DNA of 19,824 bases, taken from Gemmatimonadota bacterium. Lineage in GTDB: Bacteria > Gemmatimonadota > Gemmatimonadetes > Gemmatimonadales > GWC2-71-9. The stretch lies in the NCBI GenBank assembly GCA_003221075.1, contig QHUF01000228.1:1-19824 (forward strand), read 5' to 3'. The position numbers were made by a program, and so were the translations under genes. The notes beneath the pieces were generated by a model, which was given only the letters and a program-made list of their open reading frames with translations, searched no databases and was not told where the DNA came from. This document shows positions 12,863 to 19,824 of this stretch, piece after piece (the stretch's first letter is position 1; each line of letters begins with the position of its first letter).

Positions 12863-14354
12863 GGACCTCGCAGCCCTCCAGCCGCGCCTGCAACAAGCGC
12901 TTGGACAGGAATTTACCGTGGGCCCCCTGCTGGGTGAGGGGGGCTTCGCCGCGGTGTTCCGCGCGCGCGACAACGTCTTGAATCGCGACGTCGCGGTGAA
13001 GGTGCTGGATGTGGAGCTCGCGCCGGAACGCGTGGTGGCGGAGCGCTTCCTCCGCGAGGCGCAGACCGTGGCGCGGCTCGAGCATCCGCACATCGTGCCG
13101 ATCTACAAGGTCGGTCGGAAGGAAGAGATCTTCTACATCATCATGCGGTGCATCGACGGACCGTCCCTGCGCCAACTCCTCGAGACGCAAAAGAAGCTGT
13201 CCGTCGGCGACGCCGCCCGTATCGCCCGGCAAGTGGCCGACGCGCTCGCCTACGCGCACACCCACGAGATCGTGCACCGCGACATCAAGCCGGACAACAT
13301 CCTGCTCGACAGGAGCGGCCACGTCCTGGTGACCGACTTCGGCATCGCCAAGGCCGCGCAGGCGGCGCATGCGAAGAAACCCGAGTCAACCCAGCTGACC
13401 AGCGAAGGGATGATCGTCGGGACGCCAGAGTACATGAGTCCCGAGCAGGCATCGGGCGACCCGCTTGACGGCCGCTCCGACATCTACTCCCTCGGCGTCG
13501 TGCTCTACCAAATGCTGGCCGGCGCGCCGCCGTTCGAGGGCACTTCCTCCGCGTCCATTCTCGCGGAGCAGCTCACGCAGGCGCCCGTGCCGATCCGCCG
13601 CCACCGCCCCGACGTGCCGGAAGAAATGGCCGTGGTGCTGGAGCGGATGATGGAGAAGACTCGCAACAAGCGATATCAGATGGCCAGCGAGGTCAGCCGT
13701 GCGCTCGTGGGCGCATTGCCGACCGCGGCGAGCGATCGCGTGCGCGTGCCGCTGCGCCGCCGGCTCCGGTTGATGTTCTACCGGTCGCTGGTAGGCCTGA
13801 GCGTGGCGGGTTGTCTCCTCTTCATCGCATTCGCCGGCGGCGCAGCGGCCGTGGCGTACTATGTGTTCAGCAAGCCGCCGCGCATCGCGGCGCGCGCGCC
13901 GCTCCCGGTCAGCCTGGCAAGCATGCTGCGCGCGCGTCGCGCGCTCCTCCCAGGCGACATCGCGATGTTCGCGTATCAGCCTGCCGGCCCGGAAGACTCG
14001 ACATTGCTGTTGCTCACGCGCCGCCGCACCGTCGTCGTGTCGCCGCATCAAGTGCGCTCCTACGCGCGCGACAGCGTGCGGCGAGACATGGATCTCATTC
14101 TGCATGGCGGTTTGGCATTTCGACTGGTGATCTACGGACGGCACTCGGCAACCGTCGCCGATACGGTCTACCGCAGCCTCTCGTTCCGCGACATGGTACA
14201 GCTCAGAACGGAGCTCAACCGGGCACCCGAACCCGCGCCTGCGACACGTCCTGCCGTGCGGCCGCGCGTGACTACTCCGCCGCCACCCCCGGCGCATCCC
14301 CCCAAGTCCCGGGCTACGCCGCGAAGCCGCACCCGCACGCGACGGCCCGCCTAA
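12861..14354 (+). CDS. Membrane-anchored Ser/Thr protein kinase (Hanks type)
   Basis: This 497-residue protein begins with a complete kinase domain. It has the glycine loop LGEGGFAAVF (24-33), ATP lysine Lys47 in VAVKVLD, catalytic HRDIKPDN (139-146), DFG (159-161), activation-loop end GTPEYMSPEQ (187-196) and SDIYSLG. A basic stretch precedes one transmembrane helix (about 309-336). The part beyond the membrane (about 340-455) has a compact alpha/beta look, with LLLLTRRRTVVVSPHQVRSY followed by a helix at the end, resembling a PH-like fold. It is not a PASTA domain. The last 40 residues are Pro/Arg-rich. ATG 12861 shares bases with the mtgA start in CCATGG, and no ribosome-binding site is visible. 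The stop overlaps the convergent gene's stop. Confidence 0.93.
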   Translation: MDLAALQPRLQQALGQEFTVGPLLGEGGFAAVFRARDNVLNRDVAVKVLDVELAPERVVAERFLREAQTVARLEHPHIVPIYKVGRKEEIFYIIMRCIDGPSLRQLLETQKKLSVGDAARIARQVADALAYAHTHEIVHRDIKPDNILLDRSGHVLVTDFGIAKAAQAAHAKKPESTQLTSEGMIVGTPEYMSPEQASGDPLDGRSDIYSLGVVLYQMLAGAPPFEGTSSASILAEQLTQAPVPIRRHRPDVPEEMAVVLERMMEKTRNKRYQMASEVSRALVGALPTAASDRVRVPLRRRLRLMFYRSLVGLSVAGCLLFIAFAGGAAAVAYYVFSKPPRIAARAPLPVSLASMLRARRALLPGDIAMFAYQPAGPEDSTLLLLTRRRTVVVSPHQVRSYARDSVRRDMDLILHGGLAFRLVIYGRHSATVADTVYRSLSFRDMVQLRTELNRAPEPAPATRPAVRPRVTTPPPPPAHPPKSRATPRSRTRTRRPA

Positions 14355-15157
14355 CGACGCCCGGTCACGGCCTCTCGGGTCACCAGCCCGTACACGCTCA
14401 GCCCGTCGATCTGCGAGATGTCGCCGGGCGCGGACGCGACGACGCCGCCGCGATTCTGTCCACCGATCGAGAAGCCGAGCGCGAAGGCGCCGCGGCGGAG
14501 GCGGTTATCCGTATCCATCCGGGCGATGATCTCGATGGGCCAGCGTGAGGACGTACTCGTTGTCCGCCAGCCGAGGCCAAAGGCGTACGACTCGACCGAA
14601 CCCCCCGTGATTCGCGCGTCGGTCGACACGGCGAGTGGCGGAAGGGGACCTGGATGCCAGGTCAGGCCGGGAATGAAGGTGAATCGCTGTCGCAGGCCCC
14701 GCACGATGGGCTGGCCGATGTTCGCGGCGACCAGGCCGACCGTGAGCTGCGGCAGGGCTGTGTACAACGCGCCAAGATCCCAGCCGGTCGCGTTGACACC
14801 GCTCCCGCTGTAGCGGGCGATGTCGAAGCCCACCGCAAGTCCCTGCGACCCTCCCGCGAGTCCCAGGCGCAGTGTCGTGCCACGCGCGCCGTTGTCGAGG
14901 ATGTCCCGCTGATATCCGAGCGACAACCCGCGCGAGTTGAACCCGCCGTTTATCTGACGCAGCCGCCCTCGTGCCCCCGGATCGCTTACGTTGATCTCCG
15001 CATATACGGACGCTTCCCGCGACACGCCCAGACCCGCGGGGTTGACCCATACGGCGCGCGCGTCGTGGACCTCGGTCGGAAAGAGATAGGAGTTGGCGCG
15101 GTTGGGGGCGACTTGTTGTGCGGCGGCCGGACGGCCTGATGGCCAGACGGACAACAC
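14351..15157 (-). CDS. Predicted outer-membrane beta-barrel protein (PorV/UPF0164-like)
   Basis: The protein has at least 268 residues. After an Ala-rich cleavage-like site (AAAQQ), the mature part shows alternating hydrophobic/polar strands rich in Gly, Ser and aromatics, as in outer-membrane barrels. The segment WVNPAGLGVSREASVYAEIN (37-56) is typical of PorV, UPF0164 and FadL-like barrels just after the signal peptide. Family assignment is by pattern only. The start is doubtful. GTG 15157 leaves a very short signal peptide with no basic start. The frame continues upstream through a hydrophobic stretch (RTAALATIVVLSVWPSG) with no ATG/GTG/TTG back to the previous gene's stop. Two 8-nt-period arrays flank this start. 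It is probably the last gene of an operon with the lipoprotein gene. Confidence 0.65.
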   Translation of the reverse strand: MLSVWPSGRPAAAQQVAPNRANSYLFPTEVHDARAVWVNPAGLGVSREASVYAEINVSDPGARGRLRQINGGFNSRGLSLGYQRDILDNGARGTTLRLGLAGGSQGLAVGFDIARYSGSGVNATGWDLGALYTALPQLTVGLVAANIGQPIVRGLRQRFTFIPGLTWHPGPLPPLAVSTDARITGGSVESYAFGLGWRTTSTSSRWPIEIIARMDTDNRLRRGAFALGFSIGGQNRGGVVASAPGDISQIDGLSVYGLVTREAVTGRR

Positions 15158-15208
15158 AACAATTGTCGCAAGCGCGGCCGTCCGGCCGTCAGGCCGTCCG
15201 ACCGTCAG
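15125..15208. repeat. Inverted pair of 8-nt-period arrays at the lipoprotein/barrel gene junction
   Basis: Left array: GGCCGGAC, GGCCTGAT, GGCCAGAC (15125-15148). Right array: GCCGTCCG, GCCGTCAG, GCCGTCCG, ACCGTCAG (15177-15208). The right array reverse-complemented is close to the left one (about three mismatches over 26 bases), so the pair can fold as a hairpin around the barrel gene's start. The lipoprotein stop lies inside the right array. Confidence 0.8.
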
Positions 15209-16077
15209 GGAAGCACCGTGACCGTCGTCTTCGAAGCCTGCGTGCGGGGGATCGTCATCGCCTGAATCGGCAGCGTGATCGTCATCGAGGTCGAATCGTG
15301 TGACTCACCGCCGAGGTAGCGTCCGTCCACGGCGATGAAGTCGATGCCGCTGCGCACGCCGCTCCCTGCCACGTCGAACCGCTGGCCCAACTGCTGGCCG
15401 CTTCCCTTGATCGTGAAGTCGGACATGACCTCGAGCCGGACTGCGCGGGTGCCCTTCCGATCTTCCCACGCCGCGGCGCGTGAACGATTGATGCTGGAGA
15501 CCGTAACGCCACCGACGGCGCGGTCGTTCTCGACCGTGGTATCGGTCCAGGTCGCGCCCACCGTGACGCCGGCCGGCGCGAGCCGAGGGAAGAAGTTCTT
15601 GAACGAGCCGACAATCGGCGACAGTGACTGGGCAGCCGCGCTGTCGGAGGTGCTCTGATGGCGCAACTCGCCCCGAGGTGTCAGGCGCCCGACGAACGAC
15701 AGCGCCTTCGCCGCACTCAGGTTGATCCCCATCGGGGCCGTCGTCCCGGAATCGGGGACGATGGAATCCATCGTGATGGTCGTCGGATAGCCGACGCTGT
15801 CGGCCGGCCCGGTGATCGTGACGGCGAAGAACGCCCGCAGCCCGAAATCGAGCGGCTGGCGCATCCCCTGAAACTCTTGATCGATGTGGACCACCGTGTG
15901 CATCACGTAGCGCTGCGCACTCGGACCCAGTCGCACAATTTGCGCCGGCGCCGGGGGCGGGGCCCCTGGCGGCGGAGGCGCCCCAGGTGGGTTGGCGGGC
16001 GTAGGATTGGACAGGGGATTCTTAGGCCTGCAGCTGAGCGCGGTCAGGGCTGCCGCCAGCAAGAGAGCGCGACGCAT
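15205..16077 (-). CDS. Predicted lipoprotein of unknown function
   Basis: The 290-residue protein begins MRRALLLAAALTALSC, a signal peptide with a plausible, slightly atypical lipobox at Cys16. A Pro-rich spacer (about 20-45) follows, as is common between the lipid anchor and a folded domain. The rest is rich in Thr, Val and Ser with beta-strand patterning (VMHTVVHIDQEFQ, TWTDTT, MTITLPIQAMTIP) and contains no catalytic motif that could be recognised. It is probably a surface or periplasmic beta-rich protein. ATG 16077 has AGGA eight bases ahead and sits 3 bases after the stop of the small upstream gene, so the two are in one operon. Its stop lies within an 8-nt-period repeat, directly before the barrel protein gene. 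Confidence 0.75.
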   Translation of the reverse strand: MRRALLLAAALTALSCRPKNPLSNPTPANPPGAPPPPGAPPPAPAQIVRLGPSAQRYVMHTVVHIDQEFQGMRQPLDFGLRAFFAVTITGPADSVGYPTTITMDSIVPDSGTTAPMGINLSAAKALSFVGRLTPRGELRHQSTSDSAAAQSLSPIVGSFKNFFPRLAPAGVTVGATWTDTTVENDRAVGGVTVSSINRSRAAAWEDRKGTRAVRLEVMSDFTIKGSGQQLGQRFDVAGSGVRSGIDFIAVDGRYLGGESHDSTSMTITLPIQAMTIPRTQASKTTVTVLP

Positions 16078-16080
16078 CGG

Positions 16081-16299
16081 CTATTCCTTAGTCTTGGTAC
16101 GTCCGAAGATGGCGACGACTTCGGTGTCTTCGCTCAGCACCTTGAGCAGTTTCCATCCCCGCTTCAGCATGTCGGTCCGCCAGCCGATGAGCTTCTCCCA
16201 CTCCTCGGCCGTGGCGCGAAAGACCCGGAGGTCGGCGACGTTCTCCCAATGGGGAGGATAAGGCGCGGTCTTGGAGGAACCGGGCGGCTGTGTGGTCAC
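16081..16299 (-). CDS. Small hypothetical protein
   Basis: This 72-residue protein starts at GTG 16299, a few bases after the 3' end of the RNase P RNA gene on the same strand. The first 17 residues are Pro/Thr-rich. The rest (WEKLIGWRTDMLKRGWKLLKVL, then VVAIFGRTK) suggests a helix followed by beta strands. The GW-K-LLKVL...VVAIFGR pattern is loosely like DUF4177-type small proteins, but that is only a resemblance. No ribosome-binding site precedes the GTG, and the true start might be further in. The 3-base gap to the lipoprotein gene favours a real gene. Confidence 0.6.
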   Translation of the reverse strand: MTTQPPGSSKTAPYPPHWENVADLRVFRATAEEWEKLIGWRTDMLKRGWKLLKVLSEDTEVVAIFGRTKTKE

Positions 16300-16304
16300 A
16301 GAGG

Positions 16305-16607
16305 AGGAAGTGGTGAGACCATAAGCCGAGTTCTGTTTACTCGTTGGTACGAGCAGATGGTCATCTCTCTGGGATAGCTGTCGCCAGCCATCTCGTGCAG
16401 CCTACCCGCAGCTCGAACGACCCGGGCCGGGTCTCGCTGCTTATTTGGCCTTGCTCCGACCGGGGGTTGCCGTGCCGCGCCTGTTGCCAGACGCGCGGTG
16501 GGCTCTTACCCCACCGTTTCACCCTTACCCTTTGGATACAAGGGCGGTCTGTTCTCTGTGGCCCTGTTCCGTCGCCTCTCGGCGCCCAGGCGTTACCTCG
16601 GCCAAGG
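16305..16607 (-). ncRNA. rnpB: RNase P RNA, 5' third missing
   Basis: The minus strand carries many hallmark segments of bacterial RNase P RNA. These are GGTAACGCCTGGG (5' end of what is visible), ACAGAGAACAGACCGCC, GGTAAGGGTGAAACGGTGGGGTAAGAGCCCACCGCG (given by its position, 16499-16533), GAGCAAGGCCAAATAA (16441-16456), GGGTAGGCTGC, and the 3' ACAGAACTCGGCTTAT (16321-16336). The specificity domain and 3' catalytic strand are present. The 5' part with P1-P3 and the universal GAGGAAAGTCC segment (the other strand of helix P4) is not found. Where it should be lies the end of a protein gene (stop at 16616-16618). RNase P removes 5' leaders of tRNA precursors. Boundaries are approximate. Confidence 0.85.
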
Positions 16608-16615
16608 GGCAAGCC

Positions 16616-18481
16616 TTACTTCGTGAAGCGCCTGATCATGCGACCCAGACTATCGGTCGTGGCGCCATCGAGCCAGAACCCCGCGTGCTCACTGAACGCA
16701 GCGAATCGCAACCGCGGCCATTCGCTCGGTGCGAACGTGGCGCGATCAGGCTCCAGTCCGGCGGCCGAGAGCGCATACACGCCGCGCTCGCGATAGCGCC
16801 GCATCAAGGCGCGCCCCCCGCCTCCGCGCTCTTTGAGCCAAAGCAGGACCGGAGCGTCTGGGCTCGAGAAACCGCGCAGCAGACCGAGCGAGAACCAGTC
16901 ACCCGGCACGTCGCTCGCATGGAACGCAAATCGCAGATCGGGATGCTGCCGTTGCAGCTCGCCGCGCAGCACCGTGGCGCGCTCGGCGACCGCGGCCTCC
17001 AGCCCTTCGAAATAGCCGCTCAACCAACCGCGCTCGAGTAACGTGTCGTAGCGAACACCCGGAGGCAGCCCCACGAGCCGCTCGATTTCGGCGTGGTCGA
17101 GACCGAGTGCCGCCAATCCGACGCGATAGTCCGCGTCACAGAAACCGCTCCCGCCGTAGTGCGTCATCGCACTGTCGAGATCCAGCGCGATGCCGGCAAT
17201 CACTTCCGTGCGCGCGCCACCCCCACCCAGGCGCGTCATGGTGCGGAATACCGGGCGCAGCGCGCCGCGCCAGTAGAGCGAATCGAGGCCGCAGGGGATT
17301 GGCGTGAGCGTACCGTGCCGATCCACTTCATCAGCGCCCCCTGACGGAATCGCGCGCAATGCGACGGCGGGGAACCAGCGGATACTCGTCGTCTGCAACC
17401 GACCGGCGGCGATCTTCCACAGGTTGCGCGTACTCACGGTATCGATGAGCGCAGGCGCGGGAATCGTCGTCGCCAGCGCATTGAGCCCCGCGACATCCAC
17501 GAATCCGAGCAACGAATCGAGTGAGTAGAGCGCGAACCGGCTCCACAACACGCGCATCCCCTGGCGCGAGATCCAGGCGGGAGTCACGACCGACACGGGA
17601 GCCGCGGCTCCCACCCCCACGGTGTCCTCGCGGTTGGTGGAGCGGGGGGGCTGCGGCAGCACGATTGGGGCGGCCGCTCGCCCGGCCGGCGGAGCGAGCG
17701 GTGGAGCGTGGACGGCCACCTGTTGTGGCCCCCCCGCGAGGCGCAGCAGGGCGGGACGTGTAGCGGCGCCGATGCCGGCCCACTCCGCGGGCCGCCGCGT
17801 CCAACGCGCGAGTGCGACGAGAAAATCGCGCGTGCGCCCCGCTGGGTCTGCGTCGATCGACGCCAACAAGCTGCGACTCGCCACGACGATCAGGCCATTC
17901 TGGACGCGGGTTGCCGCGACGAGCGCCATGCCGCCGGCACGTGCAAGGGTCTGGCTCTTGTCGCGGATCAGCAACGGATAGTTCCGGCCCGCTGGGAACG
18001 GAGCGAAGCCCGCATTATCGAGTGCCGAATGCGGCAGCGGAGTGGCGGATACATCGAGCAGCTGCGCTTCCCCCGCGCCCCCGTTTCCGATGGTGATGCC
18101 GGCGCCCTGCGACATGAGCCAGCGGTTCATGATCCAGCGGTCGAGCGCGCCTCCCTTTTCGGTGTATCCCAGCACGACGACGCCGTCCCGGCGAGTCCAC
18201 TCATTGAGAATCGCGAGATCGCCGATCGTGAGCGCGTCGGACCGGCTTTCGGGCTCGCGCCCGCCGAGCACGAGCACGGTGCGATAACGCTCGAGATCTT
18301 GGCGGGTGAGATGCGGATAGAAGCGGCGGTACTCCACGTGATAGCCGGCGGCATGCCACGGGGCCGCGGTCGCCTCGAGGGTCAGCGGATCCGCGAGCGT
18401 CAGGTCAACGACGAGAAGGCGACGCGCCTCCGTCTGGCAAGCTCCAGCGAGCACCAGCAGAAAGAGACACAGGCGCCTCAC
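16616..18481 (-). CDS. Large predicted lipoprotein with amidotransferase-like N-terminal domain, unknown function
   Basis: The protein has 621 residues. MRRLCLFLLVLAGAC is a signal peptide with a lipoprotein-type cysteine at 15. Residues 20-240 look like a Rossmann/GATase1-like fold (LLVVDLTLADP; RYRTVLVLGG; DGVVVLGY; GLIVVASRSLLAS) like those of some secreted sugar- or peptidoglycan-related proteins, but without an obvious catalytic Cys-His pair. A Pro-rich linker (about 260-285) follows. Residues 300-621 alternate strands and helices (GIALDLDSAMTHYGG, DLRFAFHASDVPGDWFSLGLL, PVLLWLKER) as in a TIM-barrel enzyme, possibly a glycosidase; this is speculative. GTG 18481 overlaps the stop of the peptidase gene by four bases (GTGA), so the two are translationally coupled. 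Confidence 0.7.
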   Translation of the reverse strand: MRRLCLFLLVLAGACQTEARRLLVVDLTLADPLTLEATAAPWHAAGYHVEYRRFYPHLTRQDLERYRTVLVLGGREPESRSDALTIGDLAILNEWTRRDGVVVLGYTEKGGALDRWIMNRWLMSQGAGITIGNGGAGEAQLLDVSATPLPHSALDNAGFAPFPAGRNYPLLIRDKSQTLARAGGMALVAATRVQNGLIVVASRSLLASIDADPAGRTRDFLVALARWTRRPAEWAGIGAATRPALLRLAGGPQQVAVHAPPLAPPAGRAAAPIVLPQPPRSTNREDTVGVGAAAPVSVVTPAWISRQGMRVLWSRFALYSLDSLLGFVDVAGLNALATTIPAPALIDTVSTRNLWKIAAGRLQTTSIRWFPAVALRAIPSGGADEVDRHGTLTPIPCGLDSLYWRGALRPVFRTMTRLGGGGARTEVIAGIALDLDSAMTHYGGSGFCDADYRVGLAALGLDHAEIERLVGLPPGVRYDTLLERGWLSGYFEGLEAAVAERATVLRGELQRQHPDLRFAFHASDVPGDWFSLGLLRGFSSPDAPVLLWLKERGGGGRALMRRYRERGVYALSAAGLEPDRATFAPSEWPRLRFAAFSEHAGFWLDGATTDSLGRMIRRFTK

Positions 18482-19656
18482 CGTCGCGACTCGACCAGGC
18501 GGTTGTACTTGCGGAGCACGGCGCGCAGCCGCTCATGCGGCAGCGCGTACACCCGTCTGCCGTTGATTCCCGTCATCGTCTCGGCCGCCACCATGGCGTT
18601 GACGATCGCTTCCTCTGTCGCCTGAATCGTGGCGGCGAACAGCGGATCGATCCGCTCGTTCGGCAGCATCGTCACGCTGACACTTGCATCGGGCTTTGCG
18701 GCGCCGGGATTGGCAGTCGAGAACGCGACGAAGATATCACCCGACGGATTTCCTCCGGTCCCACCCAGCCGGCCGACGCCGAGGGCGGCGCGCTTGGCGA
18801 TCCGCTTGAGCTGATGCGGCAGCAGGGGCGCGTCGGTGGCGATCACGATGATGATGGAACCCTTGTCGGCGTCGAGGCAGCGGCGGCCGGCGAGTGGCGT
18901 GCCCGGCAGCGAGTCGTAGCAGGGCATCAAATCGGGAATCTCCTGACCGACGGGGACGCCGGCGATCGAGAGACGGGCGCGCGAGCCATAGTTGCATTGC
19001 ACGAGGACACCGATCGTGTACCCCCCCCGGTCCGCGGGGAGCCGTCGCGACGCCGTGCCGATTCCGCCCTTGAACTGGTTGCAGATCATCCCGGTCCCGC
19101 CGCCGACGCTGCCTTCGACCACGGGCCCGCCGCGTGCACTGTCCAACGCGGCGAACGCGTGCTGTTTCGTCACGTGGAAGCCGTTGATGTCGTTGAGTGA
19201 CCCGTCCCACGTTTCGGCCACGATCGGCAGTGACCAGTCGAACTCGAATCCCTTGCGCACCAGCCACTCGATGACCGCATCGCGCACGACTCCCACGCTG
19301 TGGGTGTTCGTGATCATCACGGGCCCGGCGAGGAACCCCGACTCCTCGAGCCAGGTCGTGCCGGTCATCTCGCCATTGCCGTTCAGCGTGAACCAGCCGC
19401 CGAAGACGGGATCGCCGTCCGTTGCGCCGCGCGGGAAGATGGCGGTGACGCCGGTACGCACGGGGCCCTGGCCGACCACCAGTCTCCCCTCCCCTTTGAT
19501 GATTGTCGCGTGGCCGACGGTGACACCGGCGACGTCGGTGATCGCGTTGAGGGGACCGGGCGTGCCGTCGAAGGGGACACCGAGATCGCGTGCCCGCGGC
19601 CGGCTCTGCGCCTGCACGGTGGAGGCGACGAGAAGTACGGCGGGAAGCAATCGCAT
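18478..19656 (-). CDS. Secreted P1-family peptidase (DmpA-like N-terminal nucleophile aminopeptidase)
   Basis: This 392-residue protein has a signal peptide (MRLLPAVLLVASTVQAQS) and matches the DmpA/BapA family, which matures by self-cleavage and removes N-terminal D- or beta-amino acids from peptides. Family blocks include DVAGVTVGHATI, GVTAIFPRG, GFLAGPVMITNTHSVGVVRD, VEGSVGGGTGM, and VLVQCNYGSRARL with the conserved Asn222. The cleavage site is DKGSIIIVIATDAPL, with Gly266-Ser267 as the expected scissile bond and nucleophile. GGTGGNPSGD (298-307) forms the second active-site segment. A periplasmic role in peptide or cell-wall turnover is plausible. ATG 19656 lies one base after the upstream kinase gene's stop. 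The stop overlaps the next gene (GTGA). Confidence 0.92.
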   Translation of the reverse strand: MRLLPAVLLVASTVQAQSRPRARDLGVPFDGTPGPLNAITDVAGVTVGHATIIKGEGRLVVGQGPVRTGVTAIFPRGATDGDPVFGGWFTLNGNGEMTGTTWLEESGFLAGPVMITNTHSVGVVRDAVIEWLVRKGFEFDWSLPIVAETWDGSLNDINGFHVTKQHAFAALDSARGGPVVEGSVGGGTGMICNQFKGGIGTASRRLPADRGGYTIGVLVQCNYGSRARLSIAGVPVGQEIPDLMPCYDSLPGTPLAGRRCLDADKGSIIIVIATDAPLLPHQLKRIAKRAALGVGRLGGTGGNPSGDIFVAFSTANPGAAKPDASVSVTMLPNERIDPLFAATIQATEEAIVNAMVAAETMTGINGRRVYALPHERLRAVLRKYNRLVESRR

Positions 19657-19657
19657 C

Positions 19658-19824
19658 TCAGGTCACCACGGCGTACGGGAGTAGTGCCTGCCGCATGTCG
19701 GCGGCGGTTTGCCACCGCGTCTCGCGCGCTTTGGACAGCGCCTTCATGACCGCATCGCTGAGTGCCCGTGGCACGTCGCGCCGCAGCTTGCGAAGATCGG
19801 GCGGCGCCGCGTGCTGCTGCATGT
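19658..19824 (-). CDS. C-terminus of a Ser/Thr protein kinase (truncated by window edge)
   Basis: The frame enters from the right edge and ends with TGA at 19660-19658. The visible 55 residues include QQHAAPPDLRKLRRDVPRAL, then VMKALSKARETRWQTAADM. This is the last lobe of bacterial Hanks-type kinase domains, where P-A-L...V-M-K-A-L-x-K-x-x-x-x-R-W-x-T-A closes the fold. The protein ends soon after, at LLPYAVVT, without a transmembrane helix, so it is either a soluble kinase or one with its extra domains in front. It is the first gene seen in an operon with the P1 peptidase (one base between stop and start). Confidence 0.8.
   Translation of the reverse strand, partial: MQQHAAPPDLRKLRRDVPRALSDAVMKALSKARETRWQTAADMRQALLPYAVVT

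Noticed and set aside
15950..16010. G/C-rich low-complexity stretch as another repeat array
   Set aside because: It encodes the Pro/Gly/Ala spacer of the lipoprotein and shows no steady 7- or 8-base period.

Overview
The window looks like a chromosomal replication-origin region from a GC-rich, double-membraned bacterium, most likely a member of the Gemmatimonadota. That assignment is an inference. It rests on the high GC content, the style of the membrane-anchored Ser/Thr kinases, the abundance of secreted lipoproteins, the secreted P1 peptidase, and the general look of the proteins. No database comparison was possible.

Left block (1-5311, all on +): the 3' part of a cystathionine beta-synthase/cysteine synthase gene, then ddl (D-Ala-D-Ala ligase), a rhomboid protease, a predicted zinc metalloprotease, a small helical protein, and a pteridine pair (6-pyruvoyl-tetrahydropterin synthase family plus pterin-4a-carbinolamine dehydratase). 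The genes are tightly packed, with several start/stop overlaps.

Origin block (5328-11992): the classic bacterial order mnmE < yidC < yidD < rnpA < rpmH on -, then dnaA > oriC > dnaN on +. The rpmH-dnaA gap holds back-to-back promoters with a DnaA box inside the dnaA promoter. The dnaA-dnaN gap holds degenerate DnaA boxes followed by a strong DnaA-trio array (five CTA triplets) and an AT-rich stretch, the expected unwinding site. dnaN ends in a hairpin terminator.

Right block (11993-19824): mtgA (peptidoglycan glycosyltransferase, -) and a Ser/Thr kinase (+) diverge from overlapping start codons. Beyond them, on -, are a small protein, a lipoprotein and an outer-membrane-type protein. Upstream of these is the 3' two-thirds of the RNase P RNA gene. 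Before that come a large predicted lipoprotein of unknown function, a P1-family (DmpA-like) peptidase, and the C-terminus of a second Ser/Thr kinase.

Points that stand out: (1) degenerate GC-rich arrays with an 8-nt period recur inside or at the edges of mnmE, yidC (twice), mtgA (as an inverted pair) and the lipoprotein/outer-membrane gene junction, and a second family has a 7-nt G4-rich period; (2) mnmE and rnpA have no ATG/GTG/TTG that covers their conserved N-termini; (3) the RNase P RNA lacks its 5' third; (4) the mtgA frame has no stop before it runs antisense through all of dnaN.
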